From the NCBI RefSeq assembly GCF_003712195.1, contig NZ_RDSD01000005.1, forward strand, positions 62,001 through 126,000: a DNA stretch of 64,000 bases, given 5' to 3'. Below, piece by piece: positions 1 through 7,694 of this stretch (the stretch's first letter is position 1; each line of letters begins with the position of its first letter). The notes under the pieces are model-generated. The model had not been told where the DNA came from and did not search any database. It worked only from the letters and a program-made list of their open reading frames with translations. The position numbers were made by a program, and so were the translations under genes. Source of the stretch: Proteiniphilum sp. X52 (GTDB taxonomy: Bacteria; Bacteroidota; Bacteroidia; Bacteroidales; Dysgonomonadaceae).

Positions 1-352
1 AGGCGGCAATCAATCCCTGTTGATGATACGAGATGGCATTCGAGAAATCGGACATCTGCCGCATCCGTTTCCCTAACTCCCTGCAGAGTATGGAAATGGC
101 CACTTCGTCCTGAGAAGCAATACGCTCTTCCAGCAATATACGCATAGAGTCGGTAGGGAAATCCTCTGATATCTTATCTTCCCATTCCTTCTTGTATTCT
201 TCTGAAAATTGTTGTCTTTTATCGTCTTGCGCACATGAAAAAGTTAAGAATAGGACAAGCAAGATTACACCTGTTTTTAAAAGAGCAGATATCCCGCTGA
301 AAACGCAGACAGCGTATTGAGTTGAAAATCCTAATGGTAAGCGCATTCCCAT
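1..352 (-). CDS. N-terminal part of TPR-type lipoprotein regulator (partial)
   Basis: Reading the minus strand from the ATG at 352 gives an open frame to the window edge, about 117 codons. It starts with a hydrophobic stretch ending in the lipobox-like LTFSC (residues 37-41), followed by a charged helical region and the segment SNAISYHQQGLIAA, which resembles the start of a TPR repeat. Bacteroidetes genomes carry many such proteins, with a lipoprotein or membrane N-terminus, TPRs and a C-terminal signalling domain, but that C-terminal part lies outside the window. A second ATG at 346 is an equally possible start. The product type is inference; the open frame, signal and lipobox are seen. Confidence 0.5.
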   Translation of the reverse strand, partial: MGMRLPLGFSTQYAVCVFSGISALLKTGVILLVLFLTFSCAQDDKRQQFSEEYKKEWEDKISEDFPTDSMRILLEERIASQDEVAISILCRELGKRMRQMSDFSNAISYHQQGLIAA

Positions 353-536
353 GATTTATTGTGCAAATGTAATCAAAATATCAAATCCGCAAACAAGACC
401 TGAAATTTTAACTAATAAAAAGAAAGAAACCGGCAGGGATATAAATGAAACCTATTTTTTATTTCAAATACCTATAAGTAGGGATAAAACCGCGCTACTT
501 GTGGTTATTGTTATTCTTTTACTAATTTTGCGTCGG

Positions 537-728
537 AAAAGGAAGAGCTAACTGTTAGAACCAAGAATCAAGAACCAAGAATCAGTTTAAAAACAATGTG
601 TTATCCGGAATCCGAAGTCGTTTTTCAACATGAGAGCATTGGGCAAATTGGCGAATAAGAGCCAGAGATAAGGCCGATGGTTTTATTTCAGCGGTCATAC
701 CTGCTGGTTTGTTCGGATTCTTTTTTTT
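537..728 (+). ncRNA. Candidate small RNA with own promoter and terminator
   Basis: A Bacteroidetes-type -7 box TAATTTTG is at 523-530 with a TTG about 21 bases upstream. No credible gene follows. The predicted transcript contains GAATCCGAA at 608-616, complementary to TTCGGATTC at 712-720, which is followed directly by eight T residues (721-728), and an inner hairpin at 691-708 (CAGCGGT with ACCTGCTG). A closing stem followed by a T run is what a terminated structured RNA would look like. It does not match tmRNA, SRP RNA or RNase P motifs that I know. The 66-codon frame at 351-551 is not convincing. Prediction only. Confidence 0.3.
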
Positions 729-1037
729 GTTTCGCATAACTTGCCTTCCGAGAAACTGTTTTGAATTTCACGAGAAATCATATCACACTTGTTTTCCACT
801 CTTTCATCTTGTTTTTTGCCCTTTTCCCCGCCTTCGAATTTTCACTTCTTTCAAGTAGCCCGCCACATTGCAATAAATGAAATTCCAAATCCATCGAAAA
901 ATGGTTAAAAGACAATGGATGAAAAAATTCAAAACAGTTTCTAACTTATTTGGTAAGATTAGAACGCTCGCAAAGACCTTTTTATTGCAACAGGTTGAAA
1001 AAAAAGCAAAAAACACTTTTCATCAAACCTTTTTACA
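729..1037. other. Intergenic DNA, nothing recognised
   Basis: AT-rich sequence between the candidate small RNA and the promoter of the TlpA-like gene. A 70-codon minus-strand frame at 804-1016 shows no family resemblance and has no promoter or ribosome site, so I do not call it. Confidence 0.4.
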
Positions 1038-1045
1038 TATCTTTG
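1038..1045 (+). promoter_or_regulatory. Promoter -7 box of the TlpA-like gene
   Basis: TATCTTTG fits the Bacteroidetes primary sigma factor -7 consensus TAnnTTTG and lies 23 bases before the start codon at 1069. No clear -33 TTTG is visible. Confidence 0.5.
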
Positions 1046-1068
1046 TCGTGATTTAATTATAAAAAAGA

Positions 1069-2187
1069 ATGAAAATGAGAAAACTAGTTTATCTTTTTAT
1101 TGCTGTTAGCGCGCTTTTTTCGTGTCAAAATAACAATAAATATACAATCCAGGGTACCGTAACCGGTGATGCTTATGAAGGAACCAGCGTTTATTTGCAG
1201 CAAATGACCGAGAATGCGATGGTGGCAACCGATTCGGCTATTGTCCAAAATGGGACTTTCTCTTTCTCGGGAATGGCTGATACCGCGGTGCTTCGTTTTA
1301 TCGCACTGGATGAGACTGTGGATCCGCAACAAGAACGCAGAATACCGGTATTGGTGGAACCGGGCAAACTGGAAGTGACTTTCGATACCGTAGTTACGGT
1401 AAAAGGCACAAAAATAAATGATGCTTATACCAATTTCAGGTTGCAACAAAGAGAGCTGGTGCAAAATATCAGAAGTATTATAGGACAATACAACAGCCAA
1501 AATGCGGCAGGCACAATGACTGAAGAGCAGGATGCCCAATTGCAACAATCTTACGAAGAAATCAATAAGCAATTGACCGATCTCAATTTCAATTTTATCA
1601 AGGATAACATTGATAATAAACTGGGCGAATTTGTTTTTCAAAACTCTTCTTCCATGTTTGAGGCAGAACAGCAAAAAGAGATCCTTGATCTTGCCGGCGA
1701 AGAATTCAAATCCACAGAGAGGATTCAACGTGTGAGAAAGAGACTTGAAAATCTTGAGAATGTGGCCGTGGGTAAGAAATTTGTTGATTTTACTTTGAAG
1801 GATACTGAAGGGAATGAGGTTTCTCTCTCCGATTATGCCGGTAAAGGGAATTATGTGTTGGTCGATTTTTGGGCTGCCTGGTGCGGACCTTGTCGTCAGG
1901 AGATGCCTAATGTTGTTGCGGCATATGACAAATATAAAGCAAAAGGATTTGAGGTGGTAGGCGTGTCGCTTGATCAGGAACATACACGTTGGGTACAGGG
2001 AATCAAAGATTTGAACATGACCTGGCCGCAAATGTCCGATCTGCAGTACTGGGACAGTCCGATAGTGGATCTGTACGCTATACAGGGAATACCCCATACT
2101 ATACTTCTTGACAAAGAAGGCAAGATTATTGAAAAGAATCTGAGTGGGAAAGCCCTGGATGCCAAATTGGCTGAGTTGATGCCTTGA
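1069..2187 (+). CDS. TlpA-family thiol:disulfide oxidoreductase, lipoprotein
   Basis: 372 residues. The N-terminus is a lipoprotein signal ending in ALFSC (Cys19), so the protein is probably anchored outside the cytoplasm. Residues about 25-120 look like the DUF4369 domain that Bacteroidetes place in front of periplasmic thioredoxins, residues 140-225 are helical and charged, and 236-372 form an AhpC/TSA-TlpA thioredoxin fold with the WCGPC redox motif (Cys272, Cys275) and the cis-proline loop GIPHTILLD. The family reduces or exchanges disulfides in exported proteins; the particular substrate is unknown. ATG codons at 1069 and 1075 are both possible. The gene stands alone, with its own promoter and terminator. 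Confidence 0.9.
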   Translation: MKMRKLVYLFIAVSALFSCQNNNKYTIQGTVTGDAYEGTSVYLQQMTENAMVATDSAIVQNGTFSFSGMADTAVLRFIALDETVDPQQERRIPVLVEPGKLEVTFDTVVTVKGTKINDAYTNFRLQQRELVQNIRSIIGQYNSQNAAGTMTEEQDAQLQQSYEEINKQLTDLNFNFIKDNIDNKLGEFVFQNSSSMFEAEQQKEILDLAGEEFKSTERIQRVRKRLENLENVAVGKKFVDFTLKDTEGNEVSLSDYAGKGNYVLVDFWAAWCGPCRQEMPNVVAAYDKYKAKGFEVVGVSLDQEHTRWVQGIKDLNMTWPQMSDLQYWDSPIVDLYAIQGIPHTILLDKEGKIIEKNLSGKALDAKLAELMP

Positions 2188-2241
2188 GAGAGCGGGTATA
2201 AACCCTATATGCCTCTTCGCTGGAAACCGGCAGAGAAGAGA

Positions 2242-2274
2242 GTCTGTCTCACTAATTTGAGGCAGGCTTTTTTT
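2242..2274 (+). terminator. Intrinsic terminator after the TlpA-like gene
   Basis: A 10-bp stem (2242-2251 with 2258-2267, two G-T pairs), a 6-base loop and seven T residues lie 55 bases after the stop codon. Confidence 0.85.
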
Positions 2275-2482
2275 ATATTTATAATTCAAGTTTAACCCAA
2301 GGGCTGATGTATGTGCAGTCATCGTGGAACAAATGTATTCTTTTTATTGTTCTAATGATTGTTCTTCTAGAAATTCTAATATGCTATAAATATCAATGGT
2401 TCCACTAAAGTTAGATATTTGCATTTTAATTTACTATTTCAAGTTTTATTGCATTATTCGCTTATCGAAATAGTGCTTAGTA

Positions 2483-2518
2483 GTTCCATACACCGAAATA
2501 AAAAAATAGAATAATCAT
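2483..2518 (+). repeat. Shared gene leader, copy 1 (before mlaE)
   Basis: The 36 bases directly before the mlaE start codon (GTTCCATACACCGAAATA followed by an A-rich run and AATCAT) recur, with few changes, directly before sodB (56,385-56,429, reverse strand) and before a truncated gene next to attR (51,987-52,030, reverse strand). All three copies have the same orientation relative to the ATG. This suggests a duplicated 5' leader or promoter unit rather than chance. Confidence 0.7.
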
Positions 2519-3331
2519 ATGAAACAACTCAAAGTACGTCAATTAGCCTCACAAAAAATCCATATAAAAGAGGAAACCCGAAATTTTTATAATGGAATTT
2601 TTATTGATTTGGGAGAGTTGGTCATTTTTTCCATAAACGTAATAAAACAATTTTTTCGTCCGCCTTTTGAGCATAGGGAATTGATAAAACAAGGCTTTCT
2701 GCTGGGGAATAAATCTTTCGCCCTGGTGGGTGTGACCGGTTTTATAATGGGATTAGTATTAACCATGCAGATGAATCCGGTTTTAGCGGATTTTGGCGCT
2801 CAAACTTTATTGCCGAGTGCTATTTCTGTGGCAATGGTGCGTGAGTTGGGCCCGGTGATAACAGGACTTATTTGTGCGGGGAAAATGAGTTCCGGTATTG
2901 GAGCCGAGATTGCAGCCATGAGAGTAACCGAACAAATAGACGCCATGGAAGTTTCGGGAACGAATCCTTTGGGTTTTGTGGTTGCCAGCCGTGTGTTGGC
3001 AACAACCGTAACTGTTCCTCTCCTGGTTATTTTTGCCGATGCATTCAGTTTTTTGGGAGCCTTTCTTGCTGTAAATGTTTTCGAAGACACCTCCGCTACC
3101 CTGTTTATTGACAGAGCTTTTGCCATGCTGGGTTTCCGGGATCTGATCCCCGCTACCATAAAAACACTCTTTTTTGGTTTTTTTATCGGACTGATAGGTT
3201 GCTATAGAGGTTATAACGCGGGAATAGGAACAGAGTCGGTGGGAACCGCGGCCAATTCGGCGGTGGTAGTGGCTTCCCTTACTATTTTCGTGATAGACTT
3301 GATTTTTGTTTTAATCACCAATATTCTCTGA
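2519..3331 (+). CDS. mlaE: MlaE-family lipid ABC transporter permease
   Basis: 270 residues with several hydrophobic helices and the typical MlaE core: MVRELGPVITGLICAGKMSSG near residues 101-121, then the EIAAMRVTEQIDAM stretch in which the E-x-x-x-M-x-x-x-EQIDA pattern contacts the ATPase. It forms the inner-membrane part of a phospholipid transporter that works with the MlaF ATPase and MCE (MlaD) protein encoded just downstream, moving lipid between inner and outer membranes. The next gene starts 7 bases after the stop, so co-transcription is almost certain. The leader before the ATG is one of three copies of a shared repeat. Confidence 0.93.
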   Translation: MKQLKVRQLASQKIHIKEETRNFYNGIFIDLGELVIFSINVIKQFFRPPFEHRELIKQGFLLGNKSFALVGVTGFIMGLVLTMQMNPVLADFGAQTLLPSAISVAMVRELGPVITGLICAGKMSSGIGAEIAAMRVTEQIDAMEVSGTNPLGFVVASRVLATTVTVPLLVIFADAFSFLGAFLAVNVFEDTSATLFIDRAFAMLGFRDLIPATIKTLFFGFFIGLIGCYRGYNAGIGTESVGTAANSAVVVASLTIFVIDLIFVLITNIL

Positions 3332-3337
3332 TTTTGT

Positions 3338-4072
3338 ATGGAAAGGGAAGAGGTAATTGTGGTAAAGGAGCTATGTAAATCTTTCGGGGATAAGCGTATC
3401 CTTCGGGGGATTGATCTGGTGCTGCATAAGGGTGAGAATTTGGGTATTGTCGGCAAATCGGGCACGGGAAAATCGGTACTTACAAAATGTATAGTGAGAT
3501 TAATAGAGCCTGATGCGGGTGAGATCAAGGTCCTTGGAACTGATGTCCTGGCTTGTGATACTATTGAACTGAACGAGATAAGGAAAAAAGTGGGTTATCT
3601 TTTTCAAGGAGGTGCGCTGTATGATTCAATGAGTGTAAGGGAAAACCTGCTTTTCCCGATAAGAAGAACCCAATTTATAGATAAAAAACAAGATAGTGAC
3701 GAATTGGTGGAAAAATCCTTGAGAAGTGTGGGGTTGTTGGATGCCATAGACAAGATGCCCGCAGAATTATCGGGTGGGATGAAAAAAAGAATAGCTTTGG
3801 CAAGAACCCTGATATTAAAGCCTGAGATTATTCTATATGATGAGCCTACCACCGGTTTGGATGCCGTCACATCAGGAGAGATCAGTGAGCTTATCATCAA
3901 AATAAGGGAGGAGTATAATACTGCATCCATTATCATTACCCACGATATGAAATGCGCCAAAATTGCTACCGACACAATCAGAATTATGCAAGAAGGGGTT
4001 TTTGTCGTGGAGGGTACGTATGATGAGCTAAGCAGGAGTGCGGATAAAGAAATACGTGATTATTTTATATAG
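3338..4072 (+). CDS. mlaF: MlaF-family ABC transporter ATP-binding protein
   Basis: 244 residues, the usual length for the family. Walker A is GKSGTGKS (39-46), the signature is LSGGM (144-148), Walker B is ILYDEP (165-170), followed by TTGLD, and the switch histidine is in ITHD. The protein supplies ATP hydrolysis for the MlaE permease encoded 7 bases upstream. The order permease, ATPase, MCE protein is the common Bacteroidetes arrangement and differs from the E. coli mlaFEDCB order. Confidence 0.95.
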   Translation: MEREEVIVVKELCKSFGDKRILRGIDLVLHKGENLGIVGKSGTGKSVLTKCIVRLIEPDAGEIKVLGTDVLACDTIELNEIRKKVGYLFQGGALYDSMSVRENLLFPIRRTQFIDKKQDSDELVEKSLRSVGLLDAIDKMPAELSGGMKKRIALARTLILKPEIILYDEPTTGLDAVTSGEISELIIKIREEYNTASIIITHDMKCAKIATDTIRIMQEGVFVVEGTYDELSRSADKEIRDYFI

Positions 4073-4096
4073 TAATAAAAAAGATAACAGACAGTT

Positions 4097-5155
4097 ATGA
4101 AGAATACAAAAAAAGCTTTGCGCTTAGGTATTTTTGTTGCAGCGGCATTGATTTTATTTGTTGTGGCCGTATATTTAATAGGGAGCAAGGGAAACTTGTT
4201 CAGCCCTACCAAGGATGTGTTTTCATCATTTAAAGATATACGGGGTCTGGTGGAGGGAAACAATGTCAGGTTTGCAGGCATCAATGTGGGTACGGTGAAA
4301 AACATTCGCATTATATCCGATACCTCTGTTGTGGTGACAATGTCAATACGTGAAGATTATTCAAAGTATATTTATAAGAACTCCAAAGTACAGATCGGAC
4401 AGGAAGGTTTGATGGGGGGAAAGATCGTGCTGATCTCTTCCGGAACTCCCGAAGCGGGGGTAATTGAGGATAATGACTTCCTGGCTGTGGCCGAGGGACT
4501 GGATGTGCAGGGGATGATAGCCCAGGCCCAGACGATGCTTAGGGAAGCCACCCAAACCGTATCGAATCTTAATTCGGTGACTGATAAAATCAATGAAGGC
4601 GACGGAGATATAGCCCGTTTGTTGAATGGCAATGATTTAACTACCCAGTTGGGCATTGCCGCCCGTAAGTTGAATAGCTCGATGTCCGACGTGAACGAAA
4701 TAACGAGGAAAGTAAGCAATGGACAGGGAGATTTAGGTAAGCTGATTAGCGACGATGCCATTACAGACCAGTTGTCAGGCATCATGGAAAACCTATATGC
4801 CACCTCCGTAAAAGCCGATGGAGTTGTTGGCGAGTTGCAGCAGACAGCGCATGCTATAAATTATGGAGAAGGTGTTTTACCCCGCTTGCTTCACGACAAA
4901 GAATTGGGATTGAGTGTGGATACGGCCCTCACAAGGGTGGACAAGGGTGTTTTTGAGGTTACCAGAGCAGCCGAGACCATAGCAGACAGTTGGATCTTCA
5001 GGTTGTTTTCGAAAAAGAAAAAAGATGTCAACAAACCGCCCCAATCTGTACCCGTGAAAAGGCAGTCCAAAGAGTTTGAAGTTCACCCGGGAGATACCAT
5101 CATAGTGCCGATGACGGAATCGGCCGATCCCGAAATAAAAAGAAGCGAAAATTGA
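4097..5155 (+). CDS. mlaD: MlaD/MCE-domain lipid transport protein
   Basis: 352 residues. One N-terminal membrane anchor (about 10-29) is followed by an MCE domain starting near residue 37 with the pattern DIRGLVEGNNVRFAGINVGTV, then a long helical region with repeated NEGDGDIARLLNGN-like segments (residues 165-260), which may form the helical part of the MCE ring or tunnel. The C-terminus is basic and then acidic. MCE proteins form hexameric rings that pass lipids between the transporter and periplasmic partners. It follows mlaF by 24 bases and belongs to the same operon. Confidence 0.9.
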   Translation: MKNTKKALRLGIFVAAALILFVVAVYLIGSKGNLFSPTKDVFSSFKDIRGLVEGNNVRFAGINVGTVKNIRIISDTSVVVTMSIREDYSKYIYKNSKVQIGQEGLMGGKIVLISSGTPEAGVIEDNDFLAVAEGLDVQGMIAQAQTMLREATQTVSNLNSVTDKINEGDGDIARLLNGNDLTTQLGIAARKLNSSMSDVNEITRKVSNGQGDLGKLISDDAITDQLSGIMENLYATSVKADGVVGELQQTAHAINYGEGVLPRLLHDKELGLSVDTALTRVDKGVFEVTRAAETIADSWIFRLFSKKKKDVNKPPQSVPVKRQSKEFEVHPGDTIIVPMTESADPEIKRSEN

Positions 5156-5185
5156 ATGGGTGAACCCTTGGCTTAACGGAAATAT

Positions 5186-5233
5186 TCATTCCCTTCGGGT
5201 GTTTAATGATTATTTTAAACATGCCGGTTTCAT
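5186..5233 (+). repeat. Dispersed hairpin repeat, copy 1
   Basis: A 48-base sequence differing at one position from 52,041-52,088. It contains TCCCTTCGGG, a C(TTCG)G tetraloop stem, inside a longer imperfect inverted repeat (ATTCATT against AATGATTATTT). The two copies are 47 kb apart and both are intergenic, so this is a small dispersed structured repeat rather than coding sequence. Confidence 0.7.
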
Positions 5234-5308
5234 GTTAAATTCTTTCAAAGTTGGGTAAATTCATCTTAGCCCATACCCTGAAACTGTTTTCAATACGAAA
5301 TTTATATC

Positions 5309-5316
5309 TACTTTTG
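5309..5316 (+). promoter_or_regulatory. Promoter -7 box of the amidase gene
   Basis: TACTTTTG fits TAnnTTTG and ends 15 bases before the ATG at 5332. This supports separate transcription of the amidase and second MCE gene from the mlaEFD genes. Confidence 0.5.
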
Positions 5317-5331
5317 TAAAAAACAATTCGT

Positions 5332-6429
5332 ATGGCATTACATAGAAAGCAGTTTTTTTTTCTTTTTTGGATTCTGATGCCGGCTCTGTTTGTTACAGCG
5401 CAGCCGCTGTCGGCTCAAAACAGGAAATTTACCGTTGTGATTGACCCCGGTCATGGGGGTAAGGACCCCGGAGCTGTAGGATCGAGTTCCAAAGAGAAGG
5501 ATATTGTACTTTCGGTAGCCCTGAAGCTGGGGAAGCTCATCGAGAATAATCATCCCGATGTGAATGTTGTATATACGCGAAAAGAGGACCGGTTTGTGGA
5601 GCTGAATCGCAGAGCCGGGATTGCCAATAAGGCACATGCCGACCTGTTTATATCGCTTCATTGTAATGCTCTCGACCGCAGGAGGACATCTCCACAGGGA
5701 GTGGAGACTTTCGTGTTGGGGTTGCACAGGAGCAAAGACAACCTGGATGTTGCCAAGACGGAGAACTCGGTGATTATGTACGAGGAGGACTATTCAGTCA
5801 AGTACGAGGGGTTTAATCCGAATGAGCCGGAGTCTTATATTATTTTTGAATTCATGGCCAATGAGTTTCTCGACCGGAGTGTTTATTTCGCCACTATGGT
5901 ACAGAACCAGCTGGTTACCAATTCGAAGAGGATCAACAGGAATGTCCGTCAGGCCGGATTTCTCGTTTTGAGGCAGGTGGCCATGCCAAGTGTGCTCGTG
6001 GAGTTGGGATATATCAGTAACAGGGAGGAAGAGAAATACCTGCAGAGCGGGAGCGGCCAGAGTTCGCTCGCAGCAAGTATTTATAATGGCTTCAAAGAGT
6101 ATAAGCGGGAGTACGATAAGAAGAGTTATGTGTTTACTAACGGTGGAGCACAGCATCCGCAGTCCCAGGAAAGCCCCCTGCCGCCTCAGGCGGTGGGTGG
6201 AAAAGAATACAGGGTCCAGTTTCTTACTTCATCCAGGAAGTATGAGAACGGTGCTTCGGTGTTCAAAGGGTTAACCCCTGTCGACTATTATACCGATGGC
6301 AAGACTTATAAATATACATATGGGCGCACAACCGATCCTGAAGAAAGCCGGAAATTATTGCGCAAGGTGCGGAAGAATTTCAAAGATGCTTTTATTATCG
6401 AGTTCGAAAACGGAGAACGGGTGAAATAA
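5332..6429 (+). CDS. N-acetylmuramoyl-L-alanine amidase (Amidase_3)
   Basis: 365 residues with a signal peptide (cleavage near residue 29). The zinc amidase domain runs from about 33 to 250: VVIDPGHGG with His41, the glutamate in KEKD (Glu55), SLHCNA with His110, and the catalytic region VLVELGYISN with Glu224. It cuts the bond between MurNAc and the stem peptide in the cell wall. The C-terminal 80 residues (YRVQFLTSS onward) resemble a SPOR-like fold, which in other proteins binds denuded septal glycan; this part is inferred. The gene is co-directional with the MCE gene 15 bases downstream. Confidence 0.92.
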   Translation: MALHRKQFFFLFWILMPALFVTAQPLSAQNRKFTVVIDPGHGGKDPGAVGSSSKEKDIVLSVALKLGKLIENNHPDVNVVYTRKEDRFVELNRRAGIANKAHADLFISLHCNALDRRRTSPQGVETFVLGLHRSKDNLDVAKTENSVIMYEEDYSVKYEGFNPNEPESYIIFEFMANEFLDRSVYFATMVQNQLVTNSKRINRNVRQAGFLVLRQVAMPSVLVELGYISNREEEKYLQSGSGQSSLAASIYNGFKEYKREYDKKSYVFTNGGAQHPQSQESPLPPQAVGGKEYRVQFLTSSRKYENGASVFKGLTPVDYYTDGKTYKYTYGRTTDPEESRKLLRKVRKNFKDAFIIEFENGERVK

Positions 6430-6444
6430 ACAGATTTTCAATAT

Positions 6445-7338
6445 ATGAGAACCAAATTAAGCAGGAATGCTCTTATCGGACTGGCTTTTATCGCCAGCCT
6501 TGTCATGATTTATTTCGGGATCAATTTTCTGAAAGGGATGAATGTTCTCAAAAAACAGAATCAGTATTATGCCCTGTTTGACGACGTGTCGAAGTTGTTG
6601 ATCTCATCACCTATCTATGTGAAAGGTTATCAGATAGGGCTGATCAATAAGATCGAGATGGTGAGTGATGATCCGATGCGTTTCTCCGTGGGGCTTAACC
6701 TCTCGGAGGACATACGGATCCCGAAAGGGAGCCACCTCGAATATGGTCTCGACCTGTTCGGGGCCTCTACGGTAAATCTCATAATGGCAAAATCCGATGT
6801 CTATCTGCAAAAGGGAGATACCCTTACGGGCGGAAAAGAGGCCGGGTTGATGGACGGTGTGGCGACTGTGATGCCCAAGGCCGATTCCATTCTGCTAAGG
6901 GTGGATTCATTGATCTATTCTCTACAAAAAATCGCGGCCAATCCTGGCTGGGAACAGTCGATTAAAGGGATTGGCAGTACGGTGGAGCAACTCCATCACT
7001 CAAGCCAAAGCCTCAACAGGATGATTGCTCCCCTGGAACGGGAACTCCCCGAGATCAGCAGGAATCTCACCGCTGTTTCTTCAGATTTGAAAGAGGTCAG
7101 CAAGGAACTCAGCGGGATGGATATGGCGAGCACGTTCGCGTCTATCGATGAGACAGTAAACAACCTGAAACTACTCACAGCCAAAATCAATAGTGACGAT
7201 AATTCTCTCGGGCTGCTGCTGAACGATACCAAACTACATGATAGCCTCAATGTGACAATTGATACGGCAACCAAATTGTTAGAAGATATTCGGCAGAATC
7301 CGGATCGTTATTTGACCATACGATTACGTCTTTTCTAG
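6445..7338 (+). CDS. Second MlaD/MCE-domain protein
   Basis: 297 residues. A membrane anchor (about 9-27, ALIGLAFIASLVMIYFGINF) is followed by an MCE domain with the pattern SPIYVKGYQIGLINKI, then helical segments similar to the first MCE protein. It follows the amidase gene by 15 bases. In many Bacteroidetes an amidase and an MCE gene are paired in this way, so the pair may serve envelope assembly separately from the mlaEFD operon; that is inference. Confidence 0.88.
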   Translation: MRTKLSRNALIGLAFIASLVMIYFGINFLKGMNVLKKQNQYYALFDDVSKLLISSPIYVKGYQIGLINKIEMVSDDPMRFSVGLNLSEDIRIPKGSHLEYGLDLFGASTVNLIMAKSDVYLQKGDTLTGGKEAGLMDGVATVMPKADSILLRVDSLIYSLQKIAANPGWEQSIKGIGSTVEQLHHSSQSLNRMIAPLERELPEISRNLTAVSSDLKEVSKELSGMDMASTFASIDETVNNLKLLTAKINSDDNSLGLLLNDTKLHDSLNVTIDTATKLLEDIRQNPDRYLTIRLRLF

Positions 7339-7694
7339 AGGACGAAAGTTTTGGATTGATACCCTTCCGGTAATTTAAATAGAATTATTCTAAATAATGC
7401 CTTGTCCGGGAATGGAGGTGAACTCTTTGGTTTGATCGAAGCTAAGCAGCAATATCGTGCCTTTTTGGATAATCGTAAAGTAATTGCAGGCTTTTTATAT
7501 CCTATTGTCAATCAGTCCTGTTTAATATTGATTCACTATTTAATTGTCTGATATATAATACCTTGGTTCTATTTTGTTGATAAATAGGGTTTTTTTGGAA
7601 TGAGAAAAATACTCACCTGAAGTTTATTTTTTTATCTCGGTTTTTTTTTGAAAATTTGTAATCCGTTTGCGAAAAAAAAAGATCATTTTTACCA
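7339..7694. other. Intergenic region upstream of dnaA
   Basis: 356 bases, AT-rich towards dnaA, with long T and A runs. I looked for TTATNCACA DnaA boxes and saw none, so this is not obviously the chromosomal origin. No convincing TAnnTTTG box with a spaced TTTG was found, although TTTG sequences are present close to the start codon. Confidence 0.4.

Noticed and set aside
1084-2322. 412-codon minus-strand frame opposite the TlpA-like gene
   Set aside because: Antisense shadow of a well-supported thioredoxin-family gene with own promoter and terminator.
7339-7694. Chromosomal replication origin next to dnaA
   Set aside because: No DnaA-box-like TTATNCACA set was seen, and dnaA is often distant from the origin in Bacteroidetes.
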